Below, piece after piece: positions 47,545 to 60,100 of a stretch of DNA of 64,000 nt (the stretch's first letter is position 1; each line of letters opens with the position of its first letter). A model generated the notes under the pieces. It was not told the origin of the DNA and ran no database searches. It saw only the letters and a program-made list of their open reading frames with translations. This DNA is from Limnanthes douglasii subsp. nivea (Eukaryota > Streptophyta > Magnoliopsida > Brassicales > Limnanthaceae). The stretch spans positions 77,333,910 through 77,397,909 of the forward strand of contig JAUPFV010000001.1 in NCBI GenBank assembly GCA_036936605.1, given 5' to 3'. The translations under genes were made by a program, and so were the position numbers.

Positions 47545-48740
47545 ATAGGCACTCTAATATGACTATAAGTCATTGTCTGCTTTAGAGAACCAATTTTTTT
47601 GAGATGTTAACTAATTTCTTAAAATCCATTTCAATTATCAGTTTGACATTTCAACTTATCTATATGTCCGAGGATAATAAGATGTCATAACTTGATGTAT
47701 AAGTCTTTATTTAGAAAAAATATATATTTACTTATCAGTAACAAGAATGGTTCTCGTGACACTTATAATTGCTCACGTTGTTCCAAAACATGAGAAGATA
47801 TTTGTTTTTTATGAACTGTATCAACACTCGTGCATTATTGGTTGACAAAGTTGATGCTTCAACCCATTTGGATACATAGTCAACAACCACCAATATATAT
47901 ATATATTAGTTTGCTAGAAATGCAAGAAAATACCCCGTAAAATTAATGCCATACATATCAAATAACTTCATTTATAGAATATTTTATAGTAATATCTCGT
48001 TCTTTGATTATATATTTCTCACTCTTTCATATTTATCAAAGTTTACAACAAAATTATTAGTACCCTTTTTATAGTGGGCCAAAATAAATCTGATTGAATA
48101 AATTTTGATGTCATTTTGGTTAGACCAAAATGACAGTCCATTTCTAAGAAATGGCAATGCTATATTATGATCACCATTTCATTTTCGAGTACACCTATTA
48201 ATATGATCACGATATTACTTGTAAAGGCATGGATGATTCTGTAAATAATATTTGATCCACAGAAAAAAAAAAACAAAGTGTATCAATTTCTTCAAATATC
48301 TTGTTATCGACGGTATAATTAGCAATGTCAAGAACCAATGGTTCAACCGTGATTACTAGTAATTGTTCATATAGAGTGTTATTCATTTATATGTCTTATA
48401 TCTTCCTTAGTTTTCTCATCTATCTCAAGGCAAGACAAGTGAGTCAATCATGTTTATTGATCATTTCTCGTATTTGATTTATAGGTCAAATTCCTATAAA
48501 CATTAATATCATGCATAATAATCGAGGTTACAAATATTTCTTATTTAATGGGTGTTATATTGTCTCAAACTCAATATCTATAATGACTTGGTACCTAATA
48601 AATATGATCAAAATTTATCTAAATTAAATAGTAGTGCAACAAACTCTTCTTAGTTGTTACGTAATTTAATTATGCGCTAATTAATGTTCTTCTAACATGA
48701 TATATAACATTAAAACCATTGGATTTTAGTTATCCAAATA
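47545..48740 (-). pseudogene. Athila-type Ty3/gypsy relic: RNase H and integrase
   Basis: Minus strand, from high to low coordinate: VIYHVRRTLISA, LNYVTTKKSLLHYYL and IRYQVIIDIEFETI (RNase H, about 48730-48520); HFGPTKMTSKFIQSDLFWPT (integrase zinc region, about 48150); LFDMYGINFTGYF and VVVDYVSKWVEAST (integrase core start with first Asp, about 47960-47830). Many stops. With the triplet at 45954-46726 it forms one relic, split by the TRIM. Confidence 0.75.
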
Positions 48741-48764
48741 TAATTATTATCACATAATTGATAT

Positions 48765-48776
48765 TAGAGATAAGCA
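48765..48776 (+). other. hAT terminal inverted repeat candidate
   Basis: TAGAGATAAGCA resembles the plant hAT end TAGGGATGAGCA and is followed by the GAACCGAACCG-rich subterminal sequence such elements have. The other end is not found. Confidence 0.4.
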
Positions 48777-50025
48777 TATGGTTATAGAACCAAAGAACCG
48801 AACCGAAGTAACGGATTCAGTTCGATTCCGGTTCCTTATAAATACCCTTACGGTGTCTTATCTTAAATACCCACGGTTCTCGGTAGTAACCATTAAGAAC
48901 CAAATAACTAGTAATAATTTAGTTTTTATTTATGTGTTTTAATTTATTAAACTTATAATAAAAAATATTGTAAAAGTAAAAAATTATCGCTTTACTTCAC
49001 AGTTCACTCTTCAACCCTAATCGCAGCCTCCCTCAATCTTTAGTAACTCATATATCGATGCTTTTATATTCTTATATTCTCTCAACCAGCTGTGTCTAGT
49101 CGAATATGTAGTTTTTAATCTTAACATTAAACTAAATCATGGAAAAATTGGGTTCTTTTCATTCTCTAACTCAATAGCTGGAAAGGAGATGTCGAGATTA
49201 TTTCTATATGAGGTAATTTATTATTTTTGATGGTTATACTTTGCTTTCTTAGTGCTTTTTTATTGGTTGATTTGCAATTTTCATATTTTGATTATTTTTG
49301 GTAATATTTCATGTTTTAATTGCTAAATTTAGTGATAGTTTCTCGACTATGGAAGTAGGTATGCTTGAAACCAATTAAGTTTATGCTTGCTAGATAAGGA
49401 TTCAGTATAGTTTGTAAATTGGTTTCAAGTACAAACTTTGTACTTTGTATAGTCTGTCAGGACTAAGGATACCTCTTTTAACTTTGGTGATTCTTCAGGT
49501 CGTGTATAAGCACAACATATATCTAAACTTTATTTATATACATATATGTGCAGACTATTTTTTTACTATGAAAGTATCTTTTTGTAAAGCCCGTTCGATA
49601 ACAAAAGGTATATATTGTCTCATAATGCAGACAATGAAGTCTAGTAGGGCAAATAATGTAGAAAATCATTTGTACATATATAGAGTACTCTGTTCTGTTA
49701 TGATAATGGAGTATATATTGTGTCGTAAATCGTAATAATGCAGTATAATATTTTAATATTAGTAGTAATGCAACCGGGGTCCATTTGTAAAACAGTATAC
49801 TATATATGCAGTCTAATATATATATATATATTAGTAATTCTCTAATATTAGTAATGCAGTAAAGTAAAACAGTAGTAATACAGTAAAGTAAAGTAGTATG
49901 AACTAATGCACTGGTAAATTAGTAATGCAATATATATGCTGATAAATTATATATATATATATATTACTAATGCACTAATATTAGTAATGCAGTAAAGCAG
50001 TATGCAGTAAAGATAACAAATAATG

Positions 50026-50117
<92 letters not shown>

Positions 50118-50306
50118 TGCAATATGTAGTCTGATACGTATTGGTAATGCACTTATGCCTACAGTTAAGAATTCATGCAGTAACTATAACAAATATTGAT
50201 AATACGAGTAATATTAGTATATAGTCTGATAATGTATAATCTGATATATATTAGTAATGCATTAATAATTTGAATATGAATTTTATTCTATTTTTAATTG
50301 TTTGAG
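48777..50306. other. hAT leader/intron region
   Basis: AT-rich. A degenerate AGTAATGCAGTAAAG-type motif recurs about ten times between 49735 and 50260. A (TA)n tract occupies 50031-50112. No coding sequence is supported. Confidence 0.4.
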
Positions 50307-50945
50307 ATGGATTCTTTTGCATATCCTACAGATGATAATATTGAACCGGTTAATAGAGAGGTTAAATTTGAACATGAAGATGATACCAATAACAAAAACA
50401 AAAGGAAAAAGTATCTGGAAGAAGGTGAAAGAGGATCTAATTCTAAGTTGAAGAAACAAGTCCAAGAAAGATCATGGGTTTGGAAACACTATACGAAGAA
50501 GAAAGATAATCTAAACAAATGCAATTGTAACTACTGTAGGAGAGAAATGGTATGTCCTTCAAGTTCAGGTACCTTCAATCTAGTGAAACATTTGAAAATA
50601 TGCAAGAAATATCAAGCGTTCGAACAATCTCAAAATCAAACTACGCTAAATAGAGAAGGCAATGGTTATGTGAAGTATGGAAAAGTATCTGAAGCTTTAA
50701 TCAAGGATGCATGTAATGACTTACTTGTCTTAGGTGAGCTTCCATTGTATTTTATTAAGAGTTTGGCGTGGAGAAATTTTTACAATAGAATGACGATTCA
50801 CAAGCCACATTCTCGAAAAACTGCAACTAGAGATATTATACAAATATATGTACATAAGAAAGAAGGGATAAAAAGAGTGATTGGTAATAAAAAGGTTTCA
50901 CTAACAACTGGGACCATCTTTTCTACTTTAGTGTGTAGCAGCAGA
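50307..50945 (+). pseudogene. BED zinc-finger hAT transposase, N-terminal part only
   Basis: The ATG at 50307 opens about 210 residues: an acidic/basic N-terminus with a nuclear-type basic run (NKRKK), then a BED finger SWVWKHYTKKKDNLN, CNYCRREM and FNLVKHLKIC (Cys2-His-Cys arrangement), then a helical segment that leads into KKVSLTTGT, where hAT proteins read ..V.LT.D.WTS. The hAT similarity stops near 50925, where sequence continuing into the CASP-like 5' leader begins. The catalytic RNase H-like domain is therefore missing. Confidence 0.7.
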
Positions 50946-51074
50946 GGATGGATAAAAGCAGATTCCATAAGAAAGTCCCTCTCCATCTACACTCCACTAC
51001 ACGATACACAGATTTAATCAAATCAGTCACTTTCTCTCCATTCTTGACAGCTTAACCTATTTCAATGCCCCGAT

Positions 51075-51678
51075 CATATTAAATTCCCGATTTCTTCGAT
51101 TCTTCAATTAGAGAGAGTGAGAGAAAGAAAAAAAAATGGCGGCACTGTACGGCAGTCCAGGGTCATTAAGTGGACTCATGCTTCGATCTGTACAATGCGT
51201 GTTTGCGGCTGTTTCGATTGAGATTTTGCTTAGGGCTACTCACGACAACCCCTATAGTTGTTTTCAGTATTTCCTTTTTCAATTCACTTTACTTCCATGT
51301 TTGATGTTACGGTTAGGTTAATTGTTTCACTTTAGTAACTAATTTAGTTTTGTGAAGAAATCGCTTTGAATGGAAGATTTTGAAGGCCTTTTTTTTATCA
51401 GGAAACCATAATTGGAAAGGACAGTTGTAGAGTTTTTTTATGCAGTTTTAGATAAATCATTGCTTATTGCGATGCGCATGTGTTTCGATTGAGCGATTGT
51501 TTTTCTTTTTGTTTCTCTATGGAAAGGTGAAATTCAACTTCTATATCCATATTGTTTGAAATTCAACTTACAAAACTATGTGTTACATATTACATATGCA
51601 CGGAACATACGAAAATTTGTGCTAAATTTGCACGGAAATAATGAAATGCATTAATCTACACTTAACTGCATGGTTTAA

Positions 51679-51729
<51 letters not shown>

Positions 51730-51940
51730 AAACTATATTTTATAAACATAAAATCACACTTAAATAAGTCATAAGCACATGAAATAATTAATTACATGAT
51801 CAATTATATTACATAGATGCAGTGTGTATTATGTCTGAAACTGAGAGATGGAGGACTAATGTTTAAGTTATAAGTTTAGAGGGAGGAATAAATGTTAAGT
51901 TATAAATGTACAATGGAGCCTTTATTCTTCACATAACCAT
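51075..51940 (+). repeat. CASP-like first-exon tandem unit 1
   Basis: 866-bp unit: CT/GA-rich leader, ATG at 51136, 61 codons, then intron-like sequence with a (TA)n tract (about 51681-51727). The product begins MAALYGSPGSLSGLMLRS and QCVFAAVSIEIL, matching the N-terminus and first membrane helix of CASP-like (CASPL5-type) proteins. The remaining three helices and the conserved loops are absent; after HDNPYSCFQYF the frame no longer matches the family, so the splice donor probably lies near 51250-51320. Copy 1 has Glu where others have Gly in VSIGIL. Confidence 0.65.
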
Positions 51941-52780
51941 CATATTAAATTCCCGATTTCTTCGATTCTTCAATTAGAGAGAGAGAGTGAGAGAAAGAAA
52001 GAAAAACGGCGGCACTGTATGCCAGTCCAAGGTCATTAAGTGGACTCATGCTTCGATCTGCACAATGCGTGTTTGCGGCTGTTTTGATTGGGATTTTGCT
52101 TAGGGCTACTCACGACAACCCCTATAGTTGTTTTCAGTATTTCCTTTTTCAATTCACTTTACTTCCATGTTTGATGTTACGGTTAGGTTAATTGTTTCAC
52201 TTTAGTAACTAATTTAGTTTTGTGAAGAAATCGCTTTGAATGCAAGATTTTGAAGGCCTTTTTTTTTATCAGGAAACCATAATTGGAAAGGACAGTTGTA
52301 GAGTTTTTTATGCAGTTTTAGATAAATCATTGCTTATTGCGATGCGCATGTGTTTCGATTGAGCGATTGTTTTTCTTTTTGTTTCTCTATGGAAAGGTGA
52401 AATTCAACTTCTATATCCCTATTGTTTGAAATTCAACTTACAAAACTATGTGTTACATATTACATATGCACGGTACATACGAAAATTTGTGCTAAATTTG
52501 CACGGAAATAATGAAATGCATTAATCTACACTTAACTGTATGGTTTAAGCATATATATATATATATACCAAACTATATTTTATAAACATAAAATCACACT
52601 TAAATAAGTCATAAGCACATGAAATAATTAATTACATGATCAATTATATTACATAGATGCAGTGTGTATTATGTCTGAAACTGAGAGATGGAGGACTAAT
52701 GTTTAAGTTATAAGTTTAGAGGGAGGAATAAATGTTAAGTTATAAATGTACAATGGAGCCTTTATTCTTCACATAACCAT
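51941..52780 (+). repeat. CASP-like tandem unit 2, start codon lost
   Basis: 840 bp, same layout. The initiator is ACG (52006), the early residues read LYASPRSLSG, and the Ser before IGIL is Leu. Shortest TA tract (about 8 units). Not translatable from the normal start. Confidence 0.65.
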
Positions 52781-53628
52781 CATATTAAATTCCCGATTTC
52801 TTCGATTCTTCAATTAGAGAGAGACAGTGAGAGAAAGAAAAAAAAATAGCGGCACTGTATGGCAGTCCAGGGTCATTAAGTGGACTCATGCTTCGATCTG
52901 CACAATGCGTGTTTGCGGCTGTTTCGATTGGGATTTTGCTTAGGGCTACTCACGACAACCCCTATAGTTGTTTTCAGTATTTCCTTTTTCAATTCACTTT
53001 ACTTCCATGTTTGATGTTACGGTTAGGTTAATTGTTTCACTTTAGTAACTAATTTAGTTTTGTGAAGAAATCACTTTGAATGGAAGATTTTGAAGGCCTT
53101 TTTTTTTATCAGGAAACCATAATTGGAAAGGACAGTTGTAGAGTTTTTTATGCAGTTTTAGATAAATCATTGCTTATTGCGATGCGCATGTGTTTCGATT
53201 GAGCGATTGTTTTTCTTTTTGTTTCTCTATGGAAATGTGAAATTCAACTTCTATATCCCTATTGTTTGAAATTCAACTTACAAAACTATGTGTTACATAT
53301 TACATATGCACGGAACATACGAAAATTTGTGCTAAATTTGCACGGAAATAATGAAATGCATTAATCTACACTTAACTGCATGGTTTAAGCATATATATAT
53401 ATATATATATATATACCAAACTATATTTTATAAACATAAAATCACACTTAAATAAGTCATACGCACATGAAATAATTAATTACATGATCAATTATATTAC
53501 ATAGATGCAGTGTGTATTATGTCTGAAACTGAGAGATGGAGGACTAATGTTTAAGTTATAAGTTTAGAGGGAGGAATAAATGTTAAGTTATAAATGTACA
53601 ATGGAGCCTTTATTCTTCATATAACCAT
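52781..53628 (+). repeat. CASP-like tandem unit 3, start codon lost
   Basis: 848 bp. The initiator is ATA at 52846; the rest of the exon is unchanged from unit 4. Confidence 0.65.
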
Positions 53629-54472
53629 CATATTAAATTCCCGATTTCTTCGATTCTTCAATTAGAGAGAGAGAGTGAGAGAAAGAAAAAAAAATGGCGG
53701 CACTGTATGGCAGTCCAGGGTCATTAAGTGGACTCATGCTTCGATCTGCACAATGCGTGTTTGCGGCTGTTTCGATTGGGATTTTGCTTAGGGCTACTCA
53801 CGACAACCCCTATAGTTGTTTTCAGTATTTCCTTTTTCAATTCACTTTACTTCCATGTTTGATGTTACGGTTAGGTTAATTGTTTCACTTTAGTAACTAA
53901 TTTAGTTTTGTGAAGAAATCACTTTGAATGGAAGATTTTGAAGGCCTTTTTTTTTATCAGGAAACCATAATTGGAAAGGACAGTTGTAGAGTTTTTTATG
54001 CAGTTTTAGATAAATCATTGCTTATTGCGATGCGCATGTGTTTCGATTGAGCGATTGTTTTTCTTTTTGTTTCTCTATGGAAAGGTGAAATTCAACTTCT
54101 ATATCCCTATTGTTTGAAATTCAACTTACAAAACTATGTGTTACATATTACATATGCACGGAACATACGAAAATTTGTGCTAAATTTGCACGGAAATAAT
54201 GAAATGCATTAATCTACACTTAACTGCATGGTTTAAGCATATATATATATATATATATACCAAACTATATTTTATAAACATAAAATCACACTTAAATAAG
54301 TCATACGCACATGAAATAATTAATTACATGATCAATTATATTACATAGATGCAGTGTGTATTATGTCTGAAACTGAGAGATGGAGGACTAATGTTTAAGT
54401 TATAAGTTTAGAGGGAGGAATAAATGTTAAGTTATAAATGTACAATGGAGCCTTTATTCTTCACATAACCAT
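53629..54472 (+). repeat. CASP-like tandem unit 4
   Basis: 844 bp. ATG at 53694 with the family-like sequence MAALYGSPGSLSGLMLRSAQ. No downstream exon before the next unit. Confidence 0.65.
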
Positions 54473-55316
54473 CATATTAAATTCCCGATTTCTTCGATTC
54501 TTCAATTAGAGAGAGAGAGTGAGAGAAAGAAAAAAAATGGCGGCACTGTATAGCAGTCCAGGGTCATTAAGTGGACTCATGCTTCGATCTGCACAATGCG
54601 TGTTTGCGGCTGTTTCGATTGGGATTTTGCTTAGGGCTACTCACGACAACCCCTATAGTTGTTTTCAGTATTTCCTTTTTCAATTCACTTTACTTCCATG
54701 TTTGATGTTACGGTTAGGTTAATTGTTTCACTTTAGTAACTAATTTAGTTTTGTGAAGAAATCGCTTTGAATGGAAGATTTTGAAGGCCTTTTTTTTATC
54801 AGGAAACCATAATTGGAAAGGACAGTTGTAGAGTTTTTTATGCAGTTTTAGATAAATCATTGCTTATTGCGATGCGCATGTGTTTCGATTGAGCGATTGT
54901 TTTTCTTTTTGTTTCTCTATGGAAAGGTGAAATTCAACTTCTATATCCCTATTGTTTGAAATTCAACTTACAAAACTATGTGTTACATATTACATATGCA
55001 CGGAACATACGAAAATTTGTGCTAAATTTGCACGGAAATAATGAAATGCATTAATCTACACTTAACTGCATGGTTTAAGCATATATATATATATATATAT
55101 ATATATACCAAACTATATTTTATAAACATAAAATCACACTTAAATAAGTCATAAGCACATGAAATAATTAATTACATGATCAATTATATTACATAGATGC
55201 AGTGTGTATTATGTCTGAAACTGAGAGATGGAGGACTAATGTTTAAGTTATAAGTTTAGAGGGAGGAATAAATGTTAAGTTATAAATGTACAATGGAGCC
55301 TTTATTCTTCACATAA
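54473..55316 (+). repeat. CASP-like tandem unit 5
   Basis: 844 bp. ATG at 54537, MAALYSSPGSLSG. It ends at CTTCACATAA, after which unrelated AT-rich DNA starts, so no 3' exons follow the array. Confidence 0.65.
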
Positions 55317-55484
55317 GAAAGTGGTTTTCTTTATAGAAGAAGATGAATGAGAGAGAAATGAGGTGAAAGATGGTGCTAAGAATGATTGGTAGTATTATTT
55401 TATATTTAGAGAGTACTTGGAAGAACAAGTAGAAATATGCAAGAGTTAATTAATGTAAAAACCTCACAAAACATAATACTCATA

Positions 55485-56530
55485 ATATTATATCAAAAGT
55501 TTTTTATTTATTTTATTTATTTTGTTTTATCTTTTTTTTTCCATCAGTCATGTCATTTTCAATAAGTCATGTTATTGATTTTTAAAATTCAAAATAAAAT
55601 ATTATTTTAAGATAAACATTTGATGATTTTTTTTGGCTTTTTTTTGACGTAAACAAAATTTCATTCAAAATTTAATTGAAAAATTAAAATATTTATTTTT
55701 CCACTCAAACTTAAATATTTGAGTAGAAAACTACTACTATAATCATTTTTTTTTACAGAAAATGGATCCAAATTCACTACAATACAAATTCACTACAAAA
55801 CTCATCTACTAGTCTACCTGAATTTAATATTGAAATAAATGAAATAAGAGTTGTCCTCTTTTGATATTCTACATGATTTGTTTACTTTTTACTAACAAAG
55901 AAATAAAAAATCAAAATAAAAAGAGTAATAGTGAAGGTTATAATAGGGAAAATATAACTATTTTTTTCTTGGTTTTCTAACACGACAGTCGTTTTAGACA
56001 CTTTTAAAAGTCTCATAATATATGTCGTGTTAGAAAACCAAGAAAAAAATAGTTATATTTTTCCTATTACAACTTTCACTGTTAGTCTTTTTATCTTTAT
56101 TTTTTATTTATTTTTGTTAGAAAAAGTAAAGCAATTATATAGAATACCAAAAGACAAGACATTTGGAAACGTGAAAAGTAAGATATCAAGAGTTGAGATC
56201 AATATAAAGGCCGGGTAGACTAGTAGTTGAGTTTTGTAGTGAATTTGTATCCATTTTTTTATGTAAGAATGGGTATAATAGTTGATTTTCTACTTATATA
56301 TTTAAATTTGAGTGGGAAACTGAATATTTTAATTTTTCAATTGCGCCATATTAAAATTTGAATGAAATTTTGTTTACGCAAAAAATTTTCATCAAATATT
56401 TATCTTGAGATAATATTTCATTTTGAATTTTGAAAAATCAATAACATGACTGATTGAAAAAAGGTGACTGACAAAATTGATAAGATAAATATATTTTTTT
56501 GATATACCAAAGGTACGTTTGTACCATTGA
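55485..56530. repeat. Long inverted repeat (foldback/MITE-like), arms about 430-500 bp
   Basis: The arms meet at 55987 and 56023 with a 35-base loop. The inner 50 bp are almost perfect (GGTTTTCTAACACGACA with TGTCGTGTTAGAAAACC). Further out, CATCTACTAGTCTACC pairs with GGGTAGACTAGTAG, and outermost AAGTCATGTTATTGATTTT pairs with AAAAATCAATAACATGACT. Divergence grows to perhaps 25% in the middle. Near 56575-56600 GAGAGGGAGTAAT resembles the end of Stowaway-type MITEs. No ORF of substance. Confidence 0.8.
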
Positions 56531-56679
56531 ATAAAATAAAGTGAAATCTTAACATGTATGCACAATTATAGAACGCCAGATATTATGATAGAGAGGGAGT
56601 AATACATTATGCCTTTTATTTTTATTTTATAAATTTTTTGGTTATTCTTTTTCTCACTTTAGAAACACTCATAGAAACA

Positions 56680-56713
56680 TTGCTGCGTGTGTGTGTGTAT
56701 ATATATATATATT
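56680..56713. repeat. (GT)n(AT)n microsatellite
   Basis: Short compound dinucleotide tract. Confidence 0.9.
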
Positions 56714-57699
56714 ATCTGAAGACTATGCACATTAACCTTCACAAAGAAATTTTTGAGATGGTATTGCTGCGATTGGATATCTATTCGTAAACATTGCCAT
56801 AATGATGGAGATATAAATTTAAGGTTCGGAGGGATCAAACAATGAGAATAGATAAAAAATGCTCCTAGTACTAAGGAGAGGCATAAACATTGAAGTATAA
56901 ACATTTAAGGTTCGAAGGGAACAAACAATGCGAAAAGAGTAGACAAATGGTGCTCCTAGAACAAGGAGAGGTATAAACATTGTGAGAAAAAAATGGACCA
57001 AAGATGCTCCTAGAATTGAGGGGAGGCATCGAAAGAAAAGCCTTTTAATCTTCCAAGAGTATGGTGAGATTTGGGCAAATCTTCCAAGAGTATAGTTAGA
57101 TTTGGGCGTCGTGATGAGTCTATAAAATCAAATAAATATTCATATTGTAAAGTTACAAGAGAAAATATTCGAGGAGGCGAAGAGGTGGTCTTCGGACACT
57201 AAGAGGTCGAAGAAAGAAAACTTCGAACACGAGAGCAAGTCACTCAACATATGCAGAGTATCGTGTGAGTAATCAATTTAATGATGGCCCAAAAGGCTGC
57301 TATTTATAATTGGAGGTTATCTCTCTTCTGAAATCCTTTTTGTGCATTTGATTAAGTGGTTTGACATTTCTAAGGTTGAAAAGTCAACTATGACGATGAT
57401 TATAAACTGTTATGTAGAGCCTTCTCCCAAACATTTAAGAATGCAACTTCAAAATGGTATAATCGTTTGATTTAGGGTTGCATCAAAATTATTGATATGT
57501 TCTGGAACATTTATGTCAGCACTTTTTGGGAGCAAAACATTTCATGCAAATGGTGGGATAGAGTCATAAAGATTATACGAATCGTCTTATCAAGGTTAAA
57601 ACCGACATGGAAAGTTGTGAAAAATGTGGCGTTAGGTGCCGTCCGAATGTGACTCTCCAGAATAATGAAAGATAATGCAACAAAGAGGTAGGCAATGAT

Positions 57700-58500
57700 A
57701 TTTGTGGCTCTGTTGGACCAAGTGGAGAAAAGAAATCCTAGTAGAGGAAACACAAGCATCGGAAATGAATTTTTTGGCACAGTTCGAGCAAAATCAGTTT
57801 CGTCAATGTTCGATGATACAAGATAGCAATTCACAACCAATAAATGTTGTCCGACCTAGAGCACCGATTCAAACCATATTTCAAGCACCTCTAAAGATGA
57901 AAGACTACACACCTGTTCTGATTAATCAACAATTTTTCCGACACACGTCAAGCATATAGACCCGACTAACACATTTTGCTGAGCTAACTGAGTGTGTAAT
58001 GATAATTTTTGAAAGAACACGTCCGCACGTATAGTTTCATAATCCATTTCTAATACTAACTCCAAGAGAACAGAAAAATAATTATTGTAAATATCATGAG
58101 AATATTGGGCATGATACGAAGGATTGTGTTGCGTTGAAAAAAGAGATACAAACCTTGATAGAAAATAGAAAGTTGACAACATTTTTGAAGAAGAATTCTT
58201 TGGTTGCTCCAAAGCAAGAAAATTCTATGAAGCAAAAAGATACTTTGATGATCTTAGAACCTATTGATGAATAATATATTGATTCATTTGATATTTCTAC
58301 TGAATATCTAGATCTGAAACCAAATAGAAACAACATCAATATGGTGGAAGAGCCGATTGTGGAAGGAAAGGTTAGTGAATTATGTGTTTTTTAGTCACTA
58401 ACAATTTTTTGGAGGAGATACCGTTGCAGGGACAACAAATTATTCTCGAAAGAGACATATTGTTAGCCTAACAACTCAATTAGAGGTGGGAGCTTGCCAC
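57700..58500 (+). pseudogene. Element C gag C-terminal part
   Basis: VVRPRAPIQTIFQAPLKMKD, then NNYCKYHENIGHDTKDCVAL (complete CCHC-like knuckle with GH retained) and KKEIQTLIENRKL. Stops near 57958, 58270 and 58390. Confidence 0.75.
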
Positions 58501-59375
58501 ACTTATACATAAATTCATTTCCAATACTTTGTTTTGAAGACGATGATATGAGGGATGTAGCTGGTCCACATGAAGATACATTAATTATTGTAGCGCAATT
58601 TGTTGGTTTGATTGATATTGACAGCTCAACTAACATAATGTTTATGACTACTTACAGTAAGATAACGAATCCACCAACGATCCTTCGATCAGATCGGGAA
58701 ATTGTAGGGTTTATTCGAGTAACAGCTAAAGTGGTAGGAGAGTTTGAAGGGGAGAGTTTAATTAGGTTGGGGACCATTAAAAAATGTAGTGACAGTGTTT
58801 TTTATTGTGGTAGACGCTCCAATGTCTTACAATGCAATTTTTGGAAGGTCTTGGCTATCTAGAATGCATGATGTGCCATCAACTAGTTCATCAATATTTG
58901 AAGTATGCCTTGGGGAACAATGTGGGAACGGTCAGAAGCAGTCAAAAGATGGTAAGCGAGTGTTATCAAACGACTTTGGCCCCTAAGCAAATCAAAGAGG
59001 GCAAGTCAATGAAAGAATAAGAATAACTGCGGTCTTCCTCACGATCCGACCCCGTAGATGATCTGAGGGAGACCCCCGAGTTTATGATCACAGACGAAAG
59101 TTTTGAGGATCATGTTTTTTCCCAGGGTAAAAGTCTAAAAATTGGCACAAAGTTATCTTTGGAGGTGAAGGAGAAGTTAATTCAATTTTTGTCAACAAAG
59201 ATACACTTGTTTGCATGGGGTACGGAAGATGTGACATGGGTTCCTAGAGATATCCTTTGCCATAGGTTAGAATTACGAAGTAATGTTTGTCTGATCATCC
59301 AGAAGAGGAGATCTTTTTCTCTAGAAAAGTCTGAGACAACTATGTATGATGAGATCACTTAACTAAGGTTGGGCA
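58494..59375 (+). pseudogene. Element C protease region
   Basis: FPILCFEDDDMRDVAGPHED, then FVGLIDIDSSTNIMFMTTYS. Compared with element A (ILVDTRSSANILF) the residues around the catalytic Asp are missing or altered. It continues with a frame change into APMSYNAIFGRSWLSRMHDV. An acidic linker with GTKLSLEVKEKLIQFLSTKI precedes RT. Confidence 0.7.
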
Positions 59376-59394
59376 CATACGCGAGTCGCAATAT

Positions 59395-60100
59395 CATTTG
59401 TGGACTGCTAATCCGGTTTTGGTCAAGAAAAAGAACGGTAAATGGGGGATGTGTTTGGATTTCAGTGATATAAATAGGACATGTCCCAAAGATCCCTTCC
59501 CAATACCACGAATAGATCAGTTAGTGGATTCGAGTTCAAGGAGTCGGTTACTTTCTTGTATAGATGCATATATCGGATATAATCATATCTAAATGGATCT
59601 TAAGGATCCGGAAAGTACCAGTTTCATCACTAGAAGAGGTTTACATTGCTATAAGGTAATGTCGTTTGGGTTGAAACATCCTGGAGCAACTTATCAACAT
59701 TTAGTAAACAAAGATTTTTAGACTCAGATTGGGAGAAATATCTAAGTACATATTGATGACATTCTAGTAAAAAATACAAGAGATGAGAACCACTTAGCAG
59801 ATCTAGAAGAAACTTTCGCTAACTTGACAAAGATAAATTTAAAATTGAATCCAGAAAAATGTACGTTCGGGAGTAAGATCCGGAAAATTTATTGGGTATA
59901 TAATCAGTGAGCATGGGATAGAAGTTGATCCAATACAATTAAATTCTTTGAGCACTATGACACCCACCTCAAACAATCAAAGAGGTACAAATTATAACGA
60001 GAAGATTAATAGCATTGAATAGAGATATATCACGATCATCAGACAAGTGTGGCTCTTTTTTCCAAGTGTTGAGATGAGCAAATTGTTTTGACTGGACCCA
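59395..60100 (+). pseudogene. Element C reverse transcriptase
   Basis: LVKKKNGKWGMCLDFSDINR, CPKDPFPIPRIDQLVDSSSR, SCIDAYIGYNH, and the catalytic block as VHIDDILVKN, then LADLEETFANLTKINLKLNP. Stops near 59590, 59719 and 59743 and a frameshift near 59870. Confidence 0.8.

Noticed and set aside
51136..51321. A complete 61-residue small protein
   Set aside because: The sequence matches only the first helix of CASP-like proteins and then runs through a probable splice donor into intron; the stop is most likely intronic.
57511..57840. 109-codon minus-strand ORF in element C
   Set aside because: It lies opposite leader/gag sequence shared with element B and shows no family pattern.
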